Positions 37,928 through 46,769 of a stretch of DNA of 64,000 nt are shown one piece after another. The translations under genes and the position numbers were made by a program. The notes beneath the pieces were generated by a model. It worked only from the letters and a program-made list of their open reading frames with translations, made no database searches and was not told the origin of the DNA. Numbering within the stretch: the first letter of the stretch is position 1; each line of letters begins with the position of its first letter. Source of the stretch: Maribacter caenipelagi (GTDB lineage: Bacteria; Bacteroidota; Bacteroidia; Flavobacteriales; Flavobacteriaceae); NCBI RefSeq assembly GCF_004364175.1, contig NZ_SNZW01000013.1, forward strand, positions 248,001-312,000. Direction: 5' to 3'.

Positions 37928-38746
37928 ATGCAAAAACCAAATAAAAGATTAGAGGGGCAAACGTGTATTATAACCGGATCTAGCGACGGTATCGGTGAAG
38001 CTGTAGCCAAAGCAATGGGATTGGAAGGTTCCAACATTGTCGTGAATTATCATAGTAGTAAAGAAGAAGCCGAAGAAGTGGCGCATTGGATCAATAATAA
38101 TTCTGAATGTGGAGATGCAATTGTTGTTAAATGTGATGTTAGCAAAGAGAATGATGTTAAGGATATGTTCAAAAAAGCAATATCAGAATTTGGAACCGTA
38201 GATGTTTGCGTAGCAAATGCAGGTCTGCAATTAGACCATCCGTTACATGAAATGCCCTTATCAGATTGGCAACGGGTAATTGATGTAAATCTTACCGGTC
38301 AATTTTTATGTGCAAAGGAGGCTATTATAGAATTTAAGAGAAGGGGAATGCGCCCCGAGATTTCAAGGTCACTGGGAAAATTAATTCATATGAGCTCGGT
38401 GCACGAGGTTATACCTTGGGCTGGGCATGCTAATTATGCTGCTTCTAAAGGAGGGTTGGTCATGTTGATGCAGACCATTTGTCAAGAATACGGTCCAGAT
38501 AGAATTAGATGTAACTCCATCGCACCGGGTGCTATAAAAACAGATATCAATAAAGATGTTTGGAGTACGCAAGAAGGTAGAGATGGTATGCTAAAATTAA
38601 TACCTTATAAACAAATCGGCGTGCCAGATGATATTGGTAGTGTAGCTAGTTGGTTGGCTTCCGATGAATCTGAATATATAAATGGTACCACTATTTTTGT
38701 AGATGGTGGTATGACCTGTTATCCAGGGTTTACCGCGAACGGATAA
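37928..38746 (+). CDS. SDR family oxidoreductase (glucose 1-dehydrogenase type)
   Basis: A 272-residue classical short-chain dehydrogenase. Cofactor motif TGSSDGIG (16-23), NAG (97-99), catalytic S156/S157, Y170 and K174 (YAASK), and the C-terminal SEYINGTTIFVDGGMT. Similar to glucose 1-dehydrogenases, which oxidise aldoses to lactones; sugar specificity here is not known. The frame opens seven codons earlier at ATG 37907, but MQKPNKRLEG is the better start. A bidirectional terminator ends the epimerase-SSS-SDR group. Confidence 0.88.
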   Translation: MQKPNKRLEGQTCIITGSSDGIGEAVAKAMGLEGSNIVVNYHSSKEEAEEVAHWINNNSECGDAIVVKCDVSKENDVKDMFKKAISEFGTVDVCVANAGLQLDHPLHEMPLSDWQRVIDVNLTGQFLCAKEAIIEFKRRGMRPEISRSLGKLIHMSSVHEVIPWAGHANYAASKGGLVMLMQTICQEYGPDRIRCNSIAPGAIKTDINKDVWSTQEGRDGMLKLIPYKQIGVPDDIGSVASWLASDESEYINGTTIFVDGGMTCYPGFTANG

Positions 38747-38751
38747 ATGAA

Positions 38752-38790
38752 AAACTATAAAAGCCACCCAATGGGTGGCTTTTATAGTTT
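38752..38790. terminator. Bidirectional intrinsic terminator
   Basis: Perfect 19-bp inverted repeat with core AAAAGCCACCCA-a-TGGGTGGCTTTT between the convergent SDR and SYLF genes. Confidence 0.88.
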
Positions 38791-38805
38791 CTAAAATGAA
38801 ATGAA

Positions 38806-39342
38806 TTATTTCATCATTGGCTTGAAATCAAATTTTTGTCCACCAACTGATGCATCTGCCATTAATCCTGCTTTTGGTAAAGCGAATACGGCTACACCAT
38901 CTTTATACTTTGCATTTACTGCAATACCAGATTTTAAGGCAACGGCAGAAGCTTCCGCAGAAAATTCAAAATCACCTTCTTTGAATTCGGCTAAATCATT
39001 TGCAGTTTCAAAAAATATCACCTCTGTAATTGCTTGTCCACCTGCTTGTAGACCAACACTTAATTTTTTCAAATCTGCCATACCTATAATGGTCCCATTT
39101 ACATAAACAACACCATTACCTGATGCTCCGCCGATGATAAATCCTCCTTTTCCAACATTGGGGAATATTACATACCCTGCAGAGTTATTGAAAAATTGGT
39201 CTAAACCGACTTCCATTGTCATTAATTTTTCTTTTGCTTGGTCAGCATCCTTAATGATTTTTTTGTCCTTTGTACTTTGTGCATTTACGCCAACAGCTAA
39301 GAATAATAGAGTTGCGAATGTTATTGATTTTAAAATTTTCAT
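38806..39342 (-). CDS. SYLF-domain (YSC84-like) lipid-binding protein
   Basis: A 178-residue protein with an N-terminal signal peptide (about 1-21, ending VNAQS) and the SYLF/YSC84 domain (about 35-175), including SAGYVIFPNVGKGGFIIGGASGNGVVY and VGLQAGGQAITEVIFF. SYLF proteins bind phosphoinositide-like lipids in eukaryotes; bacterial members are exported with unknown role. Monocistronic, convergent with the SDR. Confidence 0.9.
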   Translation of the reverse strand: MKILKSITFATLLFLAVGVNAQSTKDKKIIKDADQAKEKLMTMEVGLDQFFNNSAGYVIFPNVGKGGFIIGGASGNGVVYVNGTIIGMADLKKLSVGLQAGGQAITEVIFFETANDLAEFKEGDFEFSAEASAVALKSGIAVNAKYKDGVAVFALPKAGLMADASVGGQKFDFKPMMK

Positions 39343-39618
39343 TAGTTCTAAATTTTATAAGTTATTATAATAATTTCTTCACGTCAAAGGTATAATGATT
39401 GTGTAGTATAGTTTATCCTTATCACTAGAGAATTTAGCTCTAAAAGGTGTTAAATATATGTGAATCAGTTAATTATAAGTTAATTTCAAAGAATAACGGA
39501 GCCTTTAAAAACCTAACTCATTTATTGAGAGCAAATTATCGGAAAAATTTATTTCTTAAAAATTTGTTAATTAGTAATCTAATTTCTATTTTCATATGAG
39601 ATTTGAAACCTTGCTGAT

Positions 39619-39810
39619 ATGGATAATAATGAGATATTTTTAGATTCTAAGATGATTGCAAATTTTCTTATTGCATTTGCATTACTATTTGCTGCTATCT
39701 ATTATTTTAATTATTCTGATGAAATTCAAGATGAGGTCAATACGGTTATTGTTAATTCTTTGATAGATGTAAACAATAGCTTGGCAGAGCAAGAGACTGC
39801 CAGCAAGTAA
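39619..39810 (+). CDS. Small single-pass membrane protein
   Basis: A 63-residue protein with one transmembrane helix (about 12-30, MIANFLIAFALLFAAIYYF) and a charged, acidic C-terminal tail (EIQDEVNTVIVNSLIDVNNSL). No family recognised. A strand-specific terminator 28 bp after the stop supports it as a transcribed gene. No close neighbour on its strand; isolated between the SYLF and EamA genes. Confidence 0.6.
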   Translation: MDNNEIFLDSKMIANFLIAFALLFAAIYYFNYSDEIQDEVNTVIVNSLIDVNNSLAEQETASK

Positions 39811-39838
39811 TAGAAATTTCTAACCATAACTATAAGCT

Positions 39839-39865
39839 GCCGGTATATTGATATCGGCATTTTTT
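39839..39865 (+). terminator. Intrinsic terminator after the small membrane protein
   Basis: GCCGGTAT-attg-ATATCGGC stem (one G-T pair) with a six-T tail only on the plus strand. Confidence 0.85.
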
Positions 39866-39885
39866 ATGTGTATATCTGGGGGTAA

Positions 39886-40737
39886 TTATTTTTTTCCAAC
39901 GATGACATTGGTAATAAGTGCTACCAATATCATTACAATGCCTAAAAGGCTCCATAGCGAGTAAATATCTCCAAACCAGAAAATACCTACCGAAATGGTA
40001 AAAATGACCTCGATATATTTTAAGGGTGCTACCAAATTGGTTTTAGCAATTTGAAAGGCTTTGGTCATAAATACTTGTCCAAAAAATCCGAATACCCCCA
40101 AGCTTAGTAGTAATAACCAATCTACACCTTTTGGGGTTATCCAGTTATTAATACTCAAAATACCACCGATGACTGTACCGGTAAACATAAAATAGTTGAC
40201 GATTACCAATGGGTGATCGCTATTGCCTATTTTTCTGATTAAAACATAAACCAGCCCACTAAACACGGATGCTGCTAAGACTAGAAGTAGACCAATGGTA
40301 TTAATATTACTATCAAATCCTTTTAAAACTAGAACTCCTGCAAAGGCAAATAAAAATAGAAACCATTGAAAGGGTTTTAGTTTTTCTTTGAGTAAGAAAA
40401 CAGCAAAGATTGCAGCATATATAGGTGCTAGATATCGTAATGAAACTGCAGTGCCGACAGGTAAATACTTCAATGACATAAAGAACAAACTCATAGCCGT
40501 TAGGCCCGCAAGGGCTCTAAATATCATAAATCTACGATTGTTACCTAATATTGGAATTTTCTTGATTAATATGTAGGATGTTCCTAAGATTAATGACCCA
40601 ATAGTTCTGAAGAACACAATTTCAAATGTTGGAAAGTGGTTTAGGTATTTAACGAACGAGTTCATAAGACTAAATGAAAACGTACTAATGATCATAAATA
40701 AAATTGCCTTCTTCACAGTCCAAAATTGTCCTTGCAA
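39886..40737 (-). CDS. EamA/DMT family transporter
   Basis: A 283-residue drug/metabolite transporter with ten predicted helices in two EamA repeats (about 5-135 and 148-282). Internal repeat motifs include FFRTIGSLILG, SLRYLAPIYAAIFAVFLLKEKL in the first half and APLKYIEVIFTISVGIFWFGD in the second. Substrate unknown, usually export of metabolites or nucleobases/amino acids. Transcribed alone. Confidence 0.9.
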   Translation of the reverse strand: MQGQFWTVKKAILFMIISTFSFSLMNSFVKYLNHFPTFEIVFFRTIGSLILGTSYILIKKIPILGNNRRFMIFRALAGLTAMSLFFMSLKYLPVGTAVSLRYLAPIYAAIFAVFLLKEKLKPFQWFLFLFAFAGVLVLKGFDSNINTIGLLLVLAASVFSGLVYVLIRKIGNSDHPLVIVNYFMFTGTVIGGILSINNWITPKGVDWLLLLSLGVFGFFGQVFMTKAFQIAKTNLVAPLKYIEVIFTISVGIFWFGDIYSLWSLLGIVMILVALITNVIVGKK

Positions 40738-41109
40738 AGTTAAAGGGGCGCAATAGATATCCTCTTGTAAATTTGTGATAATTATGGGTTGGTCTTAAGT
40801 TTTATCATTCTGATAATATGAGCTACTTAAAGGTTGTATTTCAATGTTATAATTGAAGTTTCTTCATCATACTAAAAATAAGGTTGGTCCTTTTTTGACA
40901 TTTTAGAGACTCAAAAATTGATAATAGCTCTTAAATAGTCGGGCAATCATGTTTATGGAGAAAAATACCGAAAGTAATTGTTATAAACGTGTAAGGTTAG
41001 AGATAGTTTTTCATAATTCTCTTAACTTGGCAGCAGAATATATATGGTCTAATCAAATAGCCTGTTATTGTTATTTAAATCTTAATTTCAATTATATAAA
41101 TACTGAAAA
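40738..41109. other. Intergenic region before the fructuronate reductase-like gene
   Basis: 372 bp, AT-rich, containing the divergent promoters of the EamA and SDR genes. A 53-codon frame from ATG 40949 ends on the SDR start codon but has no protein-like character. No TGTAATCGATT operator is seen here. Confidence 0.45.
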
Positions 41110-41928
41110 ATGAACGAATTATTATCCTTAAAAGATAAAAATTACGCCCTTTCTGGCGGAACAGGAACCTTAGGTGGTTCAATTGCCCAATACTTGGTGG
41201 AGAACGGTGCTAAAGTTTTATTGCTAGGAAGGTCGGAAGATAAATTAAAGGATAAGCAGAAAGACTTGAATGCACTTGTGGCAAATAGTACGTTCATTTT
41301 CAAAGTTGATGTCATGGATGAAAGTGAGCTTATTGATTTAAAAAACAAAATCAAAGAAGATTTCAAACACCTTGACGGACTAGTAAATCTTGCGGGTGGT
41401 AATTTACCGGGTGCTACTTTAAAGCCAGATCAAACGGTAAGGGATATTTCTATGGATGACACGCGAAAGGTGGTTGATATAAATTTATTCGGTACCGTAA
41501 TACCTACAGTTGTTTTGAGCGAATTAATGGTAGAGCAAGGTTTTGGGTCTATAGTAAATATTTCTTCAATGGCTGCTAAACAAACCATATCTAGAGTGCT
41601 TGGATATTCAATGGCTAAAAGTGCCGTTGATATTTTTACGAAATGGATGGCCAATGAATTAGCTTCTAAACATGGCGATAAAATAAGGGTGAATGCCGTT
41701 GCCCCTGGTTTTTTTATTGGAAATCAAAATAGACGTTTATTAACTAATGAAGATGGATCTTTTACTGAAAGGGGAAACAGTATTATTAAGAATACTCCAA
41801 TGGGAAGATTCGGTAACGCTTCTGAGCTTAATGGTATGGTACATTATCTTTTAAGTGATGCTTCAAGCTTCGTAACGGGTAGTATTTTTGATGTTGATGG
41901 TGGTTTTAGTTCTTTCTCAGGGGTATAA
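41110..41928 (+). CDS. SDR family D-mannonate oxidoreductase-like (fructuronate reductase)
   Basis: A 272-residue classical SDR with SGGTGTLGG cofactor motif (about 15-23), NLAGGN, catalytic S152/S153, Y166 and K170, and the C-terminal SSFVTGSIFDVDGGFSSFSG. This short-chain type is the usual Bacteroidetes/Gram-positive fructuronate reductase in UxuA clusters, reducing D-fructuronate to D-mannonate. It precedes uxuA by 117 bp with its own operator-like palindrome between them. Assignment to UxuB function is by family plus context. Confidence 0.85.
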   Translation: MNELLSLKDKNYALSGGTGTLGGSIAQYLVENGAKVLLLGRSEDKLKDKQKDLNALVANSTFIFKVDVMDESELIDLKNKIKEDFKHLDGLVNLAGGNLPGATLKPDQTVRDISMDDTRKVVDINLFGTVIPTVVLSELMVEQGFGSIVNISSMAAKQTISRVLGYSMAKSAVDIFTKWMANELASKHGDKIRVNAVAPGFFIGNQNRRLLTNEDGSFTERGNSIIKNTPMGRFGNASELNGMVHYLLSDASSFVTGSIFDVDGGFSSFSGV

Positions 41929-41979
41929 GATGCTTATTTTTAATATTTGAAATAGTTTAAACACCTTTAAGTTTTATCT

Positions 41980-42000
41980 TTTTTGTAATCGATTATCTAA
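41980..42000 (+). promoter_or_regulatory. LacI-type operator upstream of uxuA
   Basis: TGTAATCGATTATC: perfect 10-bp palindrome TAATC-GATTA (41986-41995) with the same left flank (TGTAATCGATT) as the uxaC site. A TATCTTTT box (41975-41982) lies immediately upstream, geometry like uxaC although the -33 element is weak. Confidence 0.6.
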
Positions 42001-42045
42001 TTTTAAAGAGTTTTGTCCAAACTAAAATATTGACTACTAATTATT

Positions 42046-43245
42046 ATGGAGTATCTAAAAAAGACCTTTCGCTGGTTTGGACCAGATTTCGGAGTGTCGT
42101 TAGCTGAAATAAAACAACTTGGGGTAGAAGGTATAGTGACTGCCTGCCAAACTGTTCCACTTGGTGAGGTGTGGTCGTCGGAGACCATTGCTACATTGAA
42201 ATCAGAAATTGAATCTCACGGTATGGAATGGTCTGTAGTAGAAAGTGTCAATATTCATACGTCAATAAAATATGGCTATGATGATAGAGATGATTATATT
42301 GAAAAGTATATTCAAACAATAACAAACCTGGCAGCAAACGGAATCTATGATATATGTTATAATTTCATGCAATTAATAGATTGGACTCGTACAGATTTAG
42401 ATTTTGAATTACCTACTGGTGCATCTGCCCTAAAATACAATCCTATTGCAGCTGCTGCTTTTGACTTATTTATTCTAGCAAGGGAGAATGCTAGAGAATC
42501 ATATTCTTCCGAAATATATCTTGCTGCTAAATCTTATTTTGATGAATTGGATGGTACCCAAAGACAAAAGCTTGAAGATGCCATATTAGCAGGCATGCCA
42601 GGGTCAAGAAAATTGATTGAGTTAGATACTTTTAAATCTAATCATGCTAAGGTTTTAAAAATCAGTAAAAAACAGTTACAAGAAAATTTATCCTATTTTT
42701 TAAATGCAATTATTCCCCAAGCAGAAAAATTAGGTGTACGTATGGCAATTCATCCTGATGATCCGCCATTCTCCGTTTTTGGGGTACCTAGAATAGTGTC
42801 TAATTACGAGGAAATAAAATTCTTATTAGAATGTTGTCCTTCTCCCAGTAACGGACTCACATTTTGTTCTGGGTCTTTAGGCGCCTCGTCAAAGAATGAT
42901 TTAATAAAGATAATTGAAGATTTTGGTGATAAAATTCATTTTATTCATCTTAGAAATGTTTCTTGTTCATTAGACGGTAGTTTTTATGAAGCAGATCATT
43001 TAACTGGTTCAGTGCCTATTGATGAGGTGATGAAGGCAATCGTAAGACAACAAAAAATGAGATACGATAATGAAAAAGGAGTGGTGAGGATTCCTATGAG
43101 ACCAGACCATGGACATGTCTTACTAGATGATAAGAAGCGTCAAAATGATTTTTATTCAGGCTACTCACTAATTGGCAGAGCTATCGGTTTGGCACAGCTA
43201 TCAGGATTGGAAATGGGCATTAGAAGCGGTCTCCAAATTTCATAG
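42046..43245 (+). CDS. uxuA: Mannonate dehydratase
   Basis: A 399-residue TIM-barrel enzyme dehydrating D-mannonate to 2-keto-3-deoxygluconate. N-terminal RWFGPDFGVSLAEIK, the WSVVESVNIHTSIK motif, metal-site motifs IHPDDPPFSVFGVPRIVS and LTFCSGSLGAS, HLRNV and DHGHVLLDD. The gene is intact from its ATG, unlike the second copy 2.3 kb downstream, from which it is quite divergent. With uxaC and the SDR upstream it completes glucuronate to KDG; KDG kinase and aldolase are not in this window. Confidence 0.94.
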   Translation: MEYLKKTFRWFGPDFGVSLAEIKQLGVEGIVTACQTVPLGEVWSSETIATLKSEIESHGMEWSVVESVNIHTSIKYGYDDRDDYIEKYIQTITNLAANGIYDICYNFMQLIDWTRTDLDFELPTGASALKYNPIAAAAFDLFILARENARESYSSEIYLAAKSYFDELDGTQRQKLEDAILAGMPGSRKLIELDTFKSNHAKVLKISKKQLQENLSYFLNAIIPQAEKLGVRMAIHPDDPPFSVFGVPRIVSNYEEIKFLLECCPSPSNGLTFCSGSLGASSKNDLIKIIEDFGDKIHFIHLRNVSCSLDGSFYEADHLTGSVPIDEVMKAIVRQQKMRYDNEKGVVRIPMRPDHGHVLLDDKKRQNDFYSGYSLIGRAIGLAQLSGLEMGIRSGLQIS

Positions 43246-43309
43246 TTTACCATTATTTTATGAAAATATTTTTACATTTAATAGTTCTCTATTTACACAA
43301 TTTACCCCC

Positions 43310-45547
43310 ATGCGCGTTACTTTTTTTATACTTCTAATTTCATCTTTCATATTAATTTCATGTCAGTCCGATCATAAGGAAACCGAGGTTTCTTTAGAGC
43401 CTTATACTATTGAAGAAGGCTTTAATTTAAAGGTATTAGCAGCAGAACCATTAATGAAGGCCCCAGTTGCTATAGATTTTGATGCAAAGGGTAGAATTTG
43501 GGTAGCTCAAATGCCCGGTTATATGAACGATTTACAAGGTTCTGGTGAAGAAGATCCAACTGGTAGTATTGTAATTCTTGAAGATTTGGATGAAGACGGA
43601 ATTGCGGATCATTCCAAAATTTTTATGGATAGCTTGGTGATGCCTCGTGCATTAGCGCACGTTTATGGTGGTTTGCTATATGCTGAGCCTCCGTATTTAT
43701 GGTTTGTTGATATAGAAGACGATAAACCGGTAAACAAAGTTATGGTCGATTCTATATATGCGGTTGAAGGAAACCCAGAGCATCAACCTAATGGATTGGA
43801 ATTGAATATTGATAACTGGATTTACAATGCTAAGTCCAATTTTAGGTATAGAAGAATTGATGGGGTATGGAAAAAAGAGCCTACAACCTTTAGAGGGCAA
43901 TGGGGTATTACCCATGATAATTTTGGAAGGCTATATTACAATGACAATTCCAGAATTTTGTTGGGAGATTATATGTTGCCTAATACCGTAATAGAAAATA
44001 AGTATTTTACACCTAACGCTAGTGTTGATAAACTTCTTACCAATGATCAAAGAGTGTATCCGGCTTTTGCAGGATCTGTAAATAGGGGGTACGCAAAGGG
44101 AGTGTTAAATGCAGATAGTATTTTAGTTAATGCTACTGCTGCTTGTAGTCCGTTGGTTTATAGAGGTGGCAAGTTTACCGAATCTTATGACGAAAATGTT
44201 TTTGTCTGTATTCCTGAAGGGAATTTAATTAAGCGAGTGCTATTAAATTTTACTGGAGACTCTACCATTGCACAACAAGCTTGGCAAAAGAAAGAATTTA
44301 TTACGTCTACAGATGAAGGCTTTAGACCGGTAAGCTTAAAAAATGGACCTGATGGAAATATGTATGTTGTTGATATGCATAGGGGTATGATTGGTCATTA
44401 TGCTTATATGAGTCCGTATTTAAGGGATAATGCGAAAGCAAAAGAATTGGATACTATTGTAAATTTTGGAAGAATCTTAAAAGTATCCCGTGAAAATGCT
44501 GAAGTGAATGCTACACCAGACTTTAATAGTTTGAACGGTAGTGAATTGGTAAAGTTGTTATTGAACGATAATGGTTGGGTTCGCGACCGTGCCCAGCATT
44601 ATTTAATCTTTAAAAAATTTAATGCTGTAATTGATGAAGTAAAAGAGCTTGCATTGAATACAGAAAAGCCATTAAGTCAAATTCATGCATTGTATGTGCT
44701 TGAAGGTTGGAATGAATTGTCCTTCGATTTTCTTGCCGATGTTGGTAATAAAAGTGAACCTCAGGTTGCTTCACATGCCCTAGTATTATCAAAAGATTTT
44801 ATAAGTGTGAATTCTATTGAACAGGCAAACAACCTCTTTACTGAAGTTTTAAACAGAAATGATGTAGGTCTAGATGTGTATTTGGCAAATACACTTGGTC
44901 ACTGGATAGTACTCGATAAAGAAAAATTTAAACCTTTACTTATTACAATTCTTAAACGAAGGAAAAAAAATACTACGGTTACCGATGCCATTTTAAGTAG
45001 TATAGCCGAAGCTGATTCCATTTTGTTGAATGATGGTAGCGTAACGAAAAATTTTGAAAACACCCCTTTTATTGAAAAGCTGGAAAAAACATTAGCCAAT
45101 AAAAAAGAAGACAGAATGAACGCTATCTATACGCGCGAAGTAATTCTTGAAGATACACGTACTAGCGGGTCTAAAATGTTCTTTCAAATCTGTGCATCGT
45201 GCCATGGAGCAGATGGAAAGGGTATAGATGGGCTGGCACCACCACTTATGAAATCGGAACACGTAAAAAATAGAGAACGTTTGGCGTTAATTATTTTACA
45301 CGGGTTAGAAGGTCCTGTTCATGTAAACGGAAAACGGTATGATATAAATTTGGCAATGCCCGGACTTATTAGAAATGAAACAATAAGCGATCAAGATATT
45401 GCCAATATTATATCATACGTTACCAATGCTTTTTCTGATCGATCCAAAAGATTAAGCGAAGAACGAATTGGTGAATTAAGGAATGTAAAGTCAGCAACGG
45501 GAATGGAATTCACCGAACCTGAATTACAAGCGTTAGATGAGAAATAA
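43310..45547 (+). CDS. Lipoprotein with PVC-type dehydrogenase-like propeller and C-terminal cytochrome c domain
   Basis: A 745-residue exported lipoprotein (MRVTFFILLISSFILISC, lipobox Cys 18) with an N-terminal beta-propeller like the PVC-type/DUF7133 family (about 35-395, with FDAKGRIWVAQMPGY, NGPDGNMYVVDMHRG), a helical HEAT-like middle (about 410-560) and a C-terminal cytochrome c domain: heme motif CASCHGADGKG (about 625) and axial-Met candidates. Frame is open 46 codons earlier across uxuA, but the signal peptide fixes the start at 43310. Likely electron acceptor or sugar dehydrogenase in the periplasm; substrate unknown. Confidence 0.85.
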   Translation: MRVTFFILLISSFILISCQSDHKETEVSLEPYTIEEGFNLKVLAAEPLMKAPVAIDFDAKGRIWVAQMPGYMNDLQGSGEEDPTGSIVILEDLDEDGIADHSKIFMDSLVMPRALAHVYGGLLYAEPPYLWFVDIEDDKPVNKVMVDSIYAVEGNPEHQPNGLELNIDNWIYNAKSNFRYRRIDGVWKKEPTTFRGQWGITHDNFGRLYYNDNSRILLGDYMLPNTVIENKYFTPNASVDKLLTNDQRVYPAFAGSVNRGYAKGVLNADSILVNATAACSPLVYRGGKFTESYDENVFVCIPEGNLIKRVLLNFTGDSTIAQQAWQKKEFITSTDEGFRPVSLKNGPDGNMYVVDMHRGMIGHYAYMSPYLRDNAKAKELDTIVNFGRILKVSRENAEVNATPDFNSLNGSELVKLLLNDNGWVRDRAQHYLIFKKFNAVIDEVKELALNTEKPLSQIHALYVLEGWNELSFDFLADVGNKSEPQVASHALVLSKDFISVNSIEQANNLFTEVLNRNDVGLDVYLANTLGHWIVLDKEKFKPLLITILKRRKKNTTVTDAILSSIAEADSILLNDGSVTKNFENTPFIEKLEKTLANKKEDRMNAIYTREVILEDTRTSGSKMFFQICASCHGADGKGIDGLAPPLMKSEHVKNRERLALIILHGLEGPVHVNGKRYDINLAMPGLIRNETISDQDIANIISYVTNAFSDRSKRLSEERIGELRNVKSATGMEFTEPELQALDEK

Positions 45548-45555
45548 AGATAGCG

Positions 45556-46734
45556 CTATTTCAAACTTTTTCTGATCCCCATTTCCAAGCCCCTTAATTC
45601 GGCTAAACCTCTTAGTCTACCAATACCGGAATACCCTGGGTTGGTTTTTTTTCTAAGGTCATCTAGCATTTTGTGTCGGTGATCAGGGCGTAAAGGCATT
45701 CTGGTATCTTTACGGCCAGAGGCTTTTCTTTTATCCTGCTCTTTGATCAAAGCTTTCATAACAGCATACATGTCAACATCTCCCTCTAAATGGTTGACCT
45801 CATGAAAATTTCCATCAGCATCACGTTGTGTGCTACATAAATGGATAAAATGAATTCGATTTTCCAGACGTTCTACCATTCCAGGTAAATTATTATCTGG
45901 TCGAACACCAAATGAACCTGTACAGAAAGTTAATCCGTTTTTTGGGCTATCCACTGCTTTATCTAAATCAACGATGTCTTGCTCTGTGCTTACAACGCGT
46001 GGTACACCTAAAATAGGGAAAGGTGGCTCATCTGGATGATTACACAAAGGTATACCCGATTTTTCCGCAACCGAAATAATTTCCGATAAAAACTCGAATA
46101 AACTATTCTTCAATTCATTCGGTCCGATTTTATCATAAGTAGTTAAAATTGTATTGAACTCTTCTAATGAGTATCTTTCTTCAGCCCCAGGTGACCCGGC
46201 AATAATATTGCTTATTAATTTCTTTTTTCCTTCCTCGGTAAGTTGTTCAAAATATGTTTTAGCGGCAGATTTCTGAGCGTCTGTATAAGTGTTTTCTGCA
46301 ACTGGTCTTTTTAGTAAATATAATTCAAAGGCTGCAAATGCATCGGCTTCAAATCTAAGAGCTGTAGAACCGTCTTCTATTTCAAAATCTAAATTCGTTC
46401 CGGTCCAATCCAGTACCGGCATAAAGTTATAGCAAATAGTATCAATACCACATTCGCCTAAATTGGATAGTGTTTGTTTATAATTTTCGTAGTAAGTCTT
46501 ATAATCACCATTTTGGGTCTTGATCCGTTCGTGGATAGGAACACTTTCTACAACAGACCATACTAAGCCCGATGCTTCAATTATAGTTTTACGCTCCATT
46601 ATTTCTTCTACAGACCATACAACACCATTTGGAATATGATGTAATGCGCTTACAATACCTGTCGCACCTGCTTATTTTATATCTGATAATGATACCGGAT
46701 CATTTTGCCCGTACCAACGCCATGTTTGTAGTAT
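45556..46734 (-). pseudogene. uxuA: Second mannonate dehydratase, N-terminally disrupted
   Basis: An uninterrupted 347-codon frame (ATG 46599) covers UxuA from [18 protein letters not shown] to the C-terminal MGIRKSLK with [25 protein letters not shown] and DHRHKMLDD. Upstream in the same frame the N-terminus is still legible: TWRWYGQNDPVSLSDIK, an in-frame TAA (46672-46674, where Gln is normal), then [24 protein letters not shown]. No ATG precedes TWRWYG (ATA-CTA-CAA in its place). About 45 conserved residues, including the first barrel strand, are cut off. The downstream part is intact, so inactivation is recent, or a truncated form is made. Confidence 0.85.
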
Positions 46735-46769
46735 TATTTTGTTTAATGTACTAAGGTAAATTAATTGAA

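Noticed and set aside
40949-41112. 53-codon frame whose stop overlaps the ATG of the fructuronate reductase-like gene
   Set aside because: It looks like a coupled leader peptide, but composition is unlike a protein and no family feature is seen.
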